Assembly: GCF_017876435.1 (NCBI RefSeq)
Contig: NZ_JAGIOA010000001.1
Coordinates: 3,038,001-3,102,000 of the forward strand
Direction: 5' to 3'
DNA: 64,000 bases
Source: Microbacterium phyllosphaerae
GTDB lineage: Bacteria; Actinomycetota; Actinomycetes; Actinomycetales; Microbacteriaceae
In this document: piece by piece, positions 53,612 through 63,005 of the stretch
How the letters are laid out: the number at the start of each line of letters is the position of its first letter
Position numbering within the stretch: position 1 is the stretch's first letter
Notes under the pieces: model-generated
The model's database searches: none
Told to the model about the DNA's origin: nothing
Seen by the model: only the letters and a program-made list of their open reading frames with translations
Translations under genes and position numbers: made by a program

Positions 53612-55429
53612 TCAGTCGTAGTCCTCGATCCCCTGCAGACGCACCTGCTCGAGATCGAGCCGCGCCGAGATGCGCCGCACGACGAGATCATCGACCGTGC
53701 CTTCCCGACGCAGCCCCAGCAGCACTTCACGCTTGCGATCGATGAGCGCGAGCTTCAGCCGGGTATGCTCCTCGTGCCGCAGCAGCGGCGAGCGCTGCAT
53801 CACGTCGACGTCGGCCGACGTGGCGAGCATCTGCAGGGTCCTGACCTCGCCGTCCGCGCCCTCACCGTCGGCGCCGATGCGGGTCGCGTCCGGCAGTCGC
53901 AGCATCGTCTGCGCAGCATCCGATCCGCCGTCCGATCCGCCGTCGCCTGCCGCCTCCGACATCGTGTTCCCGCTGCCGAGCGGATCCGGCTCGTCGAGCA
54001 GCACGTCGAGCGCCTGAGCCTCAGCGTCGACGATGGCCTGTTCTCGGGCCAGAGCGCGGGCGTTCGAGAACTCGAGCATCTGGTAGCCCTCGGCGCGCAC
54101 CTTGTCGCGGATCTCCTGCCCGACGCCGTGCTCTGCCGCGAGATCGTCGAGGGCGGCGAGCGCCGCACCCGAGATCGTGCGCTCGGCTAGCTCGTACTCC
54201 TCGTCTTCGATGTGGTCGGCCGGGAATCGCGCCCATCGCACGATCGCGGGCAGCAGCGGACCCTGCACGAGCAGGCTCAGCATGATCACGCCGGCGGTGA
54301 CGAAGACGATCTCGTCGCGGCCGGCGATCTCACCCTCGGTCGCGCTCGCGGCGGGAACCGACAGAGCGATCGCGAGCGACACGGCCCCTCGCATCCCCGC
54401 GACGGTCGACACCGCCATCGATCGGGCTCGCGCGCCCGCCGACGGGCGAGACCCCGCCCTGCGCTGGAAGAGGATGTTCATGACCTGGAAGAGGTAGCGC
54501 ACGACCAGCAGCGTCACCCAGACACCGAGGGTGATGAGCACCAGGCGTCCGATCGCGGCAGCCGAGATCTCGTGCGCGACGAACTGCACCTCCAACCCGA
54601 TCAGCACGAACAGGGCTCCGTTGAGCAGGAAGACACCGAACGGCCAGGCGGCGTCGGCCTGGCGCCTGGACGATGCCGTGGTCACGCGGGGCGACACGTA
54701 CGCGACGATGAGACCTGCGACCACCACGGCGAGGACGCCGGACGCGTGCACGATCTCGGCGAGCAGGAACGCCGAGAAGGGGATGAGCAGGAGCGTCACG
54801 TTGATGACGATCGTCGACGACGTGCGACGCAGCAGCAGGTAGCCGAGCGCCGCGACGACGACACCGGCCGCGATGCCTCCGATGTACGAGGTGAGCACAG
54901 ACATCGTCACCGAGAGCGGCGTGATGTTGCCGCCGAGTGCCAGCGACACGGCGATCGCGTACAGCACCAGAGCGGTGCCGTCGTTCGTCAGGCTCTCGGC
55001 CTTGAGCTTCATGAACATGCGCCTCGGCAGCAGTCGGCCGAGCGCGGCGACGGCCGTCGCATCCGGCGGAGCGACCGCGGCACCGAGGATCAGCGCGGTC
55101 TCCCACGGCATCCCGAACACAAGCCCCACGCCTGCCACGGCGAACGCGGATGCCACGACGAGCACCGTGCTCATCGGCAGGATGTAGCGGAAGTCACGTC
55201 GGATGGAGCGCAGGGATGTCGTGAGGCTCTCCCAGAACAGCATCACCGGGAGGAACAGCAGCAGCACCGTCTCCGGGGGCAGTTGGATCTCGCGCAGCTG
55301 CGGCACGAACCCGAGCAGCAGGCCGAAGATCACGAGCACGAGCGGCAGCGCCAACCGGACGCGCGGCGCGATCAACGTGCCCACGAGGATCGTGAGTCCG
55401 ATCAGGACGGTGACCTCGAGTCCTTCCAT
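53612..55429 (-). CDS. Na+/H+ antiporter, CPA1 (NhaP-like)
   Basis: 605 aa. About 12 membrane helices (residues 1-410), with the transport-site segments GAAVAPPDATAVAAL and AESLTNDGTALVLYA (ND motif). The C-terminal 190 residues are cytoplasmic, charged and helical, with a Gly/Ser/Asp-rich insert near 510-525. Exchanges cytoplasmic Na+ (or K+/Li+) for H+ in pH and salt homeostasis. SD GGGAGG precedes the ATG. Confidence 0.9.
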   Translation of the reverse strand: MEGLEVTVLIGLTILVGTLIAPRVRLALPLVLVIFGLLLGFVPQLREIQLPPETVLLLFLPVMLFWESLTTSLRSIRRDFRYILPMSTVLVVASAFAVAGVGLVFGMPWETALILGAAVAPPDATAVAALGRLLPRRMFMKLKAESLTNDGTALVLYAIAVSLALGGNITPLSVTMSVLTSYIGGIAAGVVVAALGYLLLRRTSSTIVINVTLLLIPFSAFLLAEIVHASGVLAVVVAGLIVAYVSPRVTTASSRRQADAAWPFGVFLLNGALFVLIGLEVQFVAHEISAAAIGRLVLITLGVWVTLLVVRYLFQVMNILFQRRAGSRPSAGARARSMAVSTVAGMRGAVSLAIALSVPAASATEGEIAGRDEIVFVTAGVIMLSLLVQGPLLPAIVRWARFPADHIEDEEYELAERTISGAALAALDDLAAEHGVGQEIRDKVRAEGYQMLEFSNARALAREQAIVDAEAQALDVLLDEPDPLGSGNTMSEAAGDGGSDGGSDAAQTMLRLPDATRIGADGEGADGEVRTLQMLATSADVDVMQRSPLLRHEEHTRLKLALIDRKREVLLGLRREGTVDDLVVRRISARLDLEQVRLQGIEDYD

Positions 55430-55551
55430 CTGAACCTCCCGGGTACCGCAGGATCAAGCTGTGCGATCCCGGATGGCATCGAACCCCGCCCAGAGCACAG
55501 CGCATCGCACTGCCACCGTATTCCCACGGGGGCCGGATGGCGAGGGTCAGG

Positions 55552-57363
<1,812 letters not shown>

Positions 57364-57427
57364 GTTGCATCCCAGGGTAGTCGGGCAGGCTGTACGGCTC
57401 GGTCAGGCGGAGGCTGCACCCGCACCT

Positions 57428-57487
57428 GTCGCGTCAGCCGAACACCGGTCGCGTCAGCCGACGAGTCGTCGCGTCAGCCGAAGAGTT
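57428..57487. repeat. Three 20-bp direct repeats at the 3' end of the hydrolase gene
   Basis: The core GTCGCGTCAGCCGA occurs at 57428, 57448 and 57468 exactly 20 bp apart; the third copy contains the stop codon of the hydrolase gene. Confidence 0.8.
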
Positions 57488-58205
57488 CGGGGACCGACGC
57501 GAGGAACTCGTCGAAATGGCTGTACCAGACCGTGTGCGCGGCGCCGGAGATGCTCCGCACGTCGATGCCGTGCCGCTCGAACCGCTCTGCATCGGCGTCA
57601 CTCACCCACGTGCTCGGGTCTGCACGGACGACGATCGAGCCCGCATCCGGAAGCCACACATGATCGGCTCCGCACGAGACGGATGCCATCGTCGCCGGGT
57701 CGAACCGCGACGCGGCGCGTGCCTCGACCGCGGCGTCCGTGTCGGAGTAGTAGGGCCGGGAGGCGCGCAGGCTCTCCGCCGACGATCGGGCATGTCGGTC
57801 GTCGTCGTACTGCGCGGCGAGGCGCGCGCGGTCGTGACCTCCGACCAGCCTGAGCGACGCGTCGACGTAGACGGCGACCTCCGGGCGGAGCTCGCCGGCC
57901 GCCGCTGCGAGGACGCTCGCGCCATAGGAGTGTCCGATGGCTGCGACCGGATGCCTGCTCGCGAGTTTCTGCACGGTCTCGACGACGGAGGCCGCGGCCT
58001 GCTCGATGGTGAGGTCGGGGTCTCGCGGCGACAGGCCGTGACCAGGCAGGTCGAGTGCGAGCACGCGGTATCCCCGAGCTGTGAGACGGGGGATCACACG
58101 CCACCAGCTCTCGGATGATCCCATCATTCCGTGGAGCAGGACCACGGTGGTCGCGTCTGCACCCGAGACGGCGTCGGCCGGTGCATCGATCGCATGGAGG
58201 AGCAT
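57474..58205 (-). CDS. Alpha/beta hydrolase
   Basis: 243 aa, cytoplasmic. Oxyanion segment VVLLHGMMGSSESWW, nucleophile elbow AIGHSYGASVL, and the catalytic His near the C-terminus in SGAAHTVWYSHFDEF. Probably an esterase, lipase or C-C hydrolase; substrate unknown. A cluster of 20-bp repeats sits across its stop codon. Confidence 0.82.
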   Translation of the reverse strand: MLLHAIDAPADAVSGADATTVVLLHGMMGSSESWWRVIPRLTARGYRVLALDLPGHGLSPRDPDLTIEQAAASVVETVQKLASRHPVAAIGHSYGASVLAAAAGELRPEVAVYVDASLRLVGGHDRARLAAQYDDDRHARSSAESLRASRPYYSDTDAAVEARAASRFDPATMASVSCGADHVWLPDAGSIVVRADPSTWVSDADAERFERHGIDVRSISGAAHTVWYSHFDEFLASVPELFG

Positions 58206-58262
58206 CCCGTCAGTGTGCCACGAGCCGTTATCGATTCGTTACCATGTCTGCATCGGAATAAC

Positions 58263-58278
58263 TCGAATCTTCGTTCGA
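58263..58278. promoter_or_regulatory. LexA-like SOS box upstream of the DUF222/HNH gene
   Basis: TCGAATCTTCGTTCGA fits the actinobacterial SOS consensus TCGAAC-N4-GTTCGA with one mismatch (T for C at position 6). It is 30 nt before the ATG at 58308, about where the -35 region should be. Confidence 0.65.
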
Positions 58279-58307
58279 ATGTCGGTGGGTGCTGATCTAC
58301 TTATGGC

Positions 58308-59675
58308 ATGACAGCACTGCTCGACGCGACGGACTCCCAGATGGCGACACTCGCCGATCTGGTGACGTCGCTAGAGATCGCGGAGGCGACGGTGAGCAGC
58401 ATGTTGGCTGCTCGCGACGGTCTTCTCGCGATCGCGGCACGGCTGGCGATCGACATCGCGAAACAGGGCGACCATCCCGACCGTGGCGACCACTCGATCC
58501 GCACCATCGCCGCCGAGATCGCCACGGTGCAGCACGTCAGCGATCGCACCATCGAGCGACGGATGGCAGCGGCGGGGATGCTGGTCGACCTCTTCCCGAC
58601 CGTCTGGGAGGCACAGGGGCAGGGTCGCATTGGCGCCGCGCACTCTCGAGTCATCGTCGATGCAGGCTCGCACATCGAATCGCCCGTTGCTCGTGAGGCG
58701 TACGCGGCGATCATGCTGCCCCTGGCCGAGACGGAGTCACCCAACCGGCTGCGTGCGCTGGCTCGTCGGGTCGCAGAGAGATTCGCTGCCACGACCGTAA
58801 CGGAGAGGCACCGCAAGGCACGCGCTCAGCGGCGCGTCTGGGTGACCGACGGCGAAGACGGGATGGCCGCGCTGCACGCGCACGCCCCCGCGGCCCTGAT
58901 CCACGGCATGTTCGACCGCCTCTCGCAGATGGCGCACGCGCTGCGCGAAGAGAATCTTCGCGCGAAGCGGGAGGCGAAGCGAGACGGGCGGGAGTTCGAC
59001 ACCGACGATCGCACGGTCGACGAGATCCGCGTCGATCTGCTCACCGACCTGGTGCTCAGCGGTGCGCCGAGCGGACACGACACCGAAGACGGGCTGCTCT
59101 CCGAGATCACGGCACGTATCGAGGTGACTGTGCCGGTGACGACCCTGATGGCGGATGACGCGGATGCGGCTCCGCAAGGTCAGGGGTCGCACGAGCAGGC
59201 ACCGGGCGACGGGTTCGTCAGTCCGCCGGCCGAGCTCGACGGACGGATCCCCATCGACACCGACACGGCACGCAGACTCGCGGGTTCGGCGACGGGGTGG
59301 GACCGGGTGATGACGCATCCGATCAGCGGGCGGGTGCTCGCGGTCGACCGATACAGACCCGGCACGCACCTCCGCCGACATCTTCGAGCGAGAGACCAGC
59401 GTTGTCGCTTTCCCGGATGCGGGATAGCGGCACGCAAGTGCGACCTCGATCACAATCACGCGGCCTCCGCGGGCGGCGCGACCTGCGAGACGAACCTCGC
59501 CTCGTTCTGTCGGCGGCACCACGTTCTGAAGCACAACTCCCCCTGGCACGTCGAACAGAAGCCCGGCGGAGTCATCGAATGGACGAGCCCGACCGGCCGC
59601 ACCTACAGAGACACTCCCCCTGCACCGAACACGGTCACCTTCACCGAGTCGGATGCCGTGCGCGCGCCGTTCTGA
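58308..59675 (+). CDS. DUF222 / HNH endonuclease domain protein (13E12-repeat family)
   Basis: 455 aa. N-terminal and central DUF222 region (about 25-300), then a C-terminal HNH nuclease module: RARDQRCRFPGCGIAARKCDLDHNHA has the DH..N-type core, followed by TNLASFCRRHHVLKH. Zinc-binding CxxC and metal His residues are present. Actinobacterial genomes carry several copies, often linked to mobile DNA; biochemical role is not established. An SOS-like box precedes it, which matches the DNA-damage control reported for mycobacterial 13E12 genes. Confidence 0.88.
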   Translation: MTALLDATDSQMATLADLVTSLEIAEATVSSMLAARDGLLAIAARLAIDIAKQGDHPDRGDHSIRTIAAEIATVQHVSDRTIERRMAAAGMLVDLFPTVWEAQGQGRIGAAHSRVIVDAGSHIESPVAREAYAAIMLPLAETESPNRLRALARRVAERFAATTVTERHRKARAQRRVWVTDGEDGMAALHAHAPAALIHGMFDRLSQMAHALREENLRAKREAKRDGREFDTDDRTVDEIRVDLLTDLVLSGAPSGHDTEDGLLSEITARIEVTVPVTTLMADDADAAPQGQGSHEQAPGDGFVSPPAELDGRIPIDTDTARRLAGSATGWDRVMTHPISGRVLAVDRYRPGTHLRRHLRARDQRCRFPGCGIAARKCDLDHNHAASAGGATCETNLASFCRRHHVLKHNSPWHVEQKPGGVIEWTSPTGRTYRDTPPAPNTVTFTESDAVRAPF

Positions 59676-59780
59676 CGGTCAGGGTGCGCGCCTGTAAGAC
59701 GATCGAGGCGTGCCTCCGCACCTGCGCGCGTGGACGTGTGGAACTGTGGATAACGCCGACGCGGCACGCAGTGGTTTCAT

Positions 59781-59786
59781 TACGGT
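59781..59786 (+). promoter_or_regulatory. -10 hexamer TACGGT for a leaderless mRNA
   Basis: Ends 6 nt before GTG 59793. Confidence 0.5.
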
Positions 59787-59792
59787 GGCGCG

Positions 59793-60470
59793 GTGACTCC
59801 TCCTCGTTTACCTCTCCGTTCCACGCGCTCACGGTTCGCGTCTCTTCTCGGCATCTTCCTCATGACCAGCATTTTCGTCGGCTGCGCGCCGGCCACGACT
59901 GATGCTCCGGCACGCAGCGCTCGCCCCGGTGAAGAGCGGGAATCCGCCACCGCCGAAGAGGTATACCGGTCTTACATCGATGCCTCGAATGCAATCGACT
60001 TCGCGGACCCTGAGACGTTCGTGCCTGCGTCAAAGTTCACGAGTGAGAGGCTGTATGCGAGCCTTTCGCAATCATGGCAGGCCCGGCACGACCAGGAGCA
60101 TGTCATCGACGGCGACATGGTTGTGCAGTACTTCCAGGTCGTGGCGGTGCATCCAGATCTGAGCGTCGAGGCCATGGCCTGCCTCGACTTGTCCGACCTC
60201 ACGATGGTCGATCGCTACGGTGAATCGGAGTTCCCGGAGGACTCGCCGGACTTCCTTGTCGCGTATCTGGGGTTCATATCGGTCCATGGCGAGGTGCTCC
60301 TCGACAGTCAGATGCTGGAACCCGCCTCGCGATGCCGTACCTCAGAACCGAAGCACACGCCGATCGCCCCGTCGCCCGGGGTTCCTGCAGATCCGGCCGC
60401 TGACCGCGCCAAGCGAGAGCAGGCCGCAAGCTGCGCCTCCTGCCCCGACCTCACGAACTGCGGGTGCTGA
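59793..60470 (+). CDS. Putative lipoprotein of unknown function (paralogue A)
   Basis: 225 aa. Signal sequence with lipobox IFVGC (Cys31). Mature part starts with an Ala/Glu-rich segment, then TAEEVYRSYIDASNA, a motif shared with the next gene. Cys-rich tail ends in CASCPDLTNCGC. The next gene starts inside its last codons (7-base overlap), so they are coupled. No family recognised; probably extracytoplasmic. Confidence 0.75.
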   Translation: MTPPRLPLRSTRSRFASLLGIFLMTSIFVGCAPATTDAPARSARPGEERESATAEEVYRSYIDASNAIDFADPETFVPASKFTSERLYASLSQSWQARHDQEHVIDGDMVVQYFQVVAVHPDLSVEAMACLDLSDLTMVDRYGESEFPEDSPDFLVAYLGFISVHGEVLLDSQMLEPASRCRTSEPKHTPIAPSPGVPADPAADRAKREQAASCASCPDLTNCGC

Positions 60471-61015
60471 GCGTGCGCGGTAGAAAGAACCTCGCAGTCG
60501 GTGCGTACGTAGTGTCCACGCTGATGGTGCTCGGAACGGCGCAGCTCGTCGGATGCGCACCCGAACCTGCGCCGGCCCCCTCGCCGACGCCGGCATTCGC
60601 CAGCGAGGAGGAGGCGTTCGCGGCTGCGGAGGAGGTGTACCGGGCTTACAACGATGCGGGCAATGCGCGAATTCGGGGCGAGCAAGAGCCAGATCCGCAG
60701 AGCTTCCTTGAAGGGGTGGCGCTCGAAGGCGACATTGAGGGACAGGGTTTGCTTCGCGAGTGGGGATTTCACGCTAGCGGCGAGGCAACCATTATGTCGT
60801 TCGTCGGGCGAGAAGCAAGCGTTGACGATCCCATCGCGGAAGTAACCGGCTACGTGTGTATCGATGTGTCAAAGCTGCGAGTCATAAGCAGAACCGGGTT
60901 AGATGTCACTCCACCGGATCGTGGCGACGTCGTCTCACAGGTCGTCCAGTTCGCCGGAGACAGCGAGCATCTGATGATCACCCGTGAGAGTTCCGCAGAT
61001 GAGGGCTCGTGCTAA
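60464..61015 (+). CDS. Putative lipoprotein of unknown function (paralogue B)
   Basis: 183 aa from GTG 60464; GTG 60473 is an alternative. Lipobox QLVGC (Cys31), Pro-rich linker, then AAEEVYRAYNDAGNA, aligning with the preceding protein. The DNA is visibly less GC-biased than the neighbours, with codons such as ATA, TTA and TCA between about 60.65 and 60.95 kb. It overlaps the next gene by 7 bases. Confidence 0.72.
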   Translation: MLSVRGRKNLAVGAYVVSTLMVLGTAQLVGCAPEPAPAPSPTPAFASEEEAFAAAEEVYRAYNDAGNARIRGEQEPDPQSFLEGVALEGDIEGQGLLREWGFHASGEATIMSFVGREASVDDPIAEVTGYVCIDVSKLRVISRTGLDVTPPDRGDVVSQVVQFAGDSEHLMITRESSADEGSC

Positions 61016-61848
61016 GGAAGATGGCAACTGGCGGCGCATTGGTGCTCGCTTTGGTGCTGGCATCGCCCGTCGCCGCGGCAGGGGCGGCTTCCGACTGTGC
61101 CGGTGCCGTCGAGAAGATGGGCCTTTGCGGATCGACCAACGGCTCGACCCTGACCGTCTCCGGCACGCAACAACAGCCCGGCGCCAAACCCAAGACGAAC
61201 GCACCACGAGGCGACGGCGGCCCCGACACGTCGACGACACCCGCCGGACCGAGCAAGCGAGCGCTGGAACTCGCGGCCTGTATGGACGACGCGGGAACCA
61301 CTCGGTGCGCACCGCAACCGGGCCGACCCGCTCCCGAGGCGACCACTCCCCCGACGCCGGGCACGCCGACGATCACGATCACCGACCTGGCGAGGTTCAC
61401 CCCCGCGCCCGTTCGTGCGGCATCCGAACCGGGCAACGTCGGGATCGCCGGGATGCCGACGAACTTCGTCGCCGGCGCGACAACTCAGATACAGAGCGGC
61501 GTGCTCTTCGGCATCCCGCTGCAGGTTCGTTTCACCCCCGCGGGCTACGACTACACCTATGGCGATGGCGACACAGCGACGGTGACCCGTCCCGGGCAGA
61601 CCTGGGCGGCACTCGACCAGGCCCAGTTCACCCCGACTCCCACGAGCCACGTCTACGAGGAGACGGGTGTGTACATGGCCGAGGTCGATGTCCGCTACGC
61701 CGCCGAGATCGATCTCGGCGGCGGCTGGATGCATGTCGACGGACAACTCACGACCGACGGACCCGACCAGGAGATCCGGATCTTCGAGGCGCACACCGCC
61801 CTTGTCGCACATACCTGTCTCGAGAAACCCACCGGCGTCGGCTGCTGA
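61009..61848 (+). CDS. Secreted protein with a PKD-like domain, unknown function
   Basis: 279 aa, GTG start overlapping the preceding stop. Sec signal peptide (about 1-27, ending VAAAGAAS). A Pro/Thr-rich low-complexity linker spans about 45-125. The C-terminal part has a PKD-like pattern: FTPAGYDYTYGDGDTATV and SHVYEETGVYMAEVDVRY, the usual D-G-D and H-x-Y-x-x-x-G pattern. Four Cys near the ends could form disulfides. Third gene of a three-gene extracytoplasmic operon. Confidence 0.72.
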   Translation: MLRKMATGGALVLALVLASPVAAAGAASDCAGAVEKMGLCGSTNGSTLTVSGTQQQPGAKPKTNAPRGDGGPDTSTTPAGPSKRALELAACMDDAGTTRCAPQPGRPAPEATTPPTPGTPTITITDLARFTPAPVRAASEPGNVGIAGMPTNFVAGATTQIQSGVLFGIPLQVRFTPAGYDYTYGDGDTATVTRPGQTWAALDQAQFTPTPTSHVYEETGVYMAEVDVRYAAEIDLGGGWMHVDGQLTTDGPDQEIRIFEAHTALVAHTCLEKPTGVGC

Positions 61849-61921
61849 AGAACGCACCACAGCAGCACGCCAACAAGAAGGAGCTCCTCGAGAGGCAGCC
61901 GCCGACCGATCCCCTCCGGCT

Positions 61922-61927
61922 TAAACT
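61922..61927 (+). promoter_or_regulatory. -10 hexamer TAAACT for a leaderless mRNA
   Basis: Ends 6 nt before GTG 61934. Confidence 0.55.
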
Positions 61928-61933
61928 AGACAG

Positions 61934-62860
61934 GTGCCATGGAGTCGCCGGGTGTTCTCGCTCTCACTAGCCAACCGCAAGGCAAAGCTCGTGCAGTCGA
62001 GAAGGCGACTCGGTCGCTTCGAGCTCAGCGTGGATGGAATTGCGCAGTCCGTCGTCTCGATCACCGAACCCACCGCCCTCGAGTACAGCTACACCCAACA
62101 CATCGCCCGCGCAATGGATGCCGCCGCCGAGCCTGATGCGCCGCTGTTCACGGTGCATCTGGGGGCCGGAGCACTCACGCTGGCACGCTACGTCCAGGCG
62201 ACGCGCGCCGGATCACCTCAGTTGGTGGTGGAGTTCGAACCCGCGCTCTACGCCGCCGTCATCGACGCGCTGCCATTGCCTCCCGGCTCCGACGTACGAG
62301 TCATCTTCGGCGACGCTCGGACGGTCGCAGACGCGGCGCTCCCGAATGAGAAGCCATCGCCGGTGCAGTCATCTCCGTTCCCCGGACTCGACGACGCAGC
62401 GAGTGGTCCCACCGCAACCGACACCGATTGGGTGGATGCGTTCTTCACCGTCGTCGATCTCTGGGATGCCGCCGTCATCCGGCATCGTGTGGCCAGCCAG
62501 GAGTTCTACCGCCGGGTCGCCGCGCGCTCCGCAGCAGCGGGCGTGGTCGCCGTGAACCTGCTCGACGGGCATCCGTTCGAATACTCACGACGACAGGCCG
62601 CCACCCTGAGCACCGTGTTCGATCACGTCGCTGTCGTGCTCGACGCAGAGCCGGAAGATACGGAAGGGCCGCTCGGCAACGTCGTCATTTTCGCGAGCGA
62701 TGAGCCGCTGGACCACGTGAGGGCCTCCGTTCTCCTCGACACACCGCGACCTCATGTCCTCCACGACGCCCCTCTGACGTCGTGGATCGCTGAAGCGCGC
62801 ATCATGACCGACGCCGACGGCACAGACTCTCCCGACCCCGACGACCCGATCTGGGGGTAG
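61934..62860 (+). CDS. Spermidine synthase-like (SAM-dependent methyltransferase fold) protein
   Basis: 308 aa. The nucleotide-binding glycine segment is VHLGAGALTLARYV, followed by QLVVEFEPALY (acidic end of strand 2) and VRVIFGDARTV, typical of the spermidine/spermine synthase fold. The polyamine-site Asp (usually in GGGDG and D-x-x-D loops) is not conserved, so it need not make polyamines. No membrane segments. The GTG start at 61934 fits the -10 position. Confidence 0.7.
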   Translation: MPWSRRVFSLSLANRKAKLVQSRRRLGRFELSVDGIAQSVVSITEPTALEYSYTQHIARAMDAAAEPDAPLFTVHLGAGALTLARYVQATRAGSPQLVVEFEPALYAAVIDALPLPPGSDVRVIFGDARTVADAALPNEKPSPVQSSPFPGLDDAASGPTATDTDWVDAFFTVVDLWDAAVIRHRVASQEFYRRVAARSAAAGVVAVNLLDGHPFEYSRRQAATLSTVFDHVAVVLDAEPEDTEGPLGNVVIFASDEPLDHVRASVLLDTPRPHVLHDAPLTSWIAEARIMTDADGTDSPDPDDPIWG

Positions 62861-62951
62861 CGCACCGCGTGCGGAGATCTTCCGACAGCACGTTCGCTTC
62901 CCGCCAGCGGCTCACCCGCGCGCGGTGTGGCAGTCGACCCGACTCAGCGAA

Positions 62952-62983
62952 GAGCCGCCCGGACCCGAAGGTCCGGACGGCTC
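62952..62983 (-). terminator. Terminator of the sugar-binding protein gene
   Basis: Fourteen-position stem with one mismatch (62952-62965 / 62970-62983) and a CGAA loop, between convergent genes. Confidence 0.75.
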
Positions 62984-63005
62984 GTCGCTGTTCGAGCGGA
63001 ATCGC

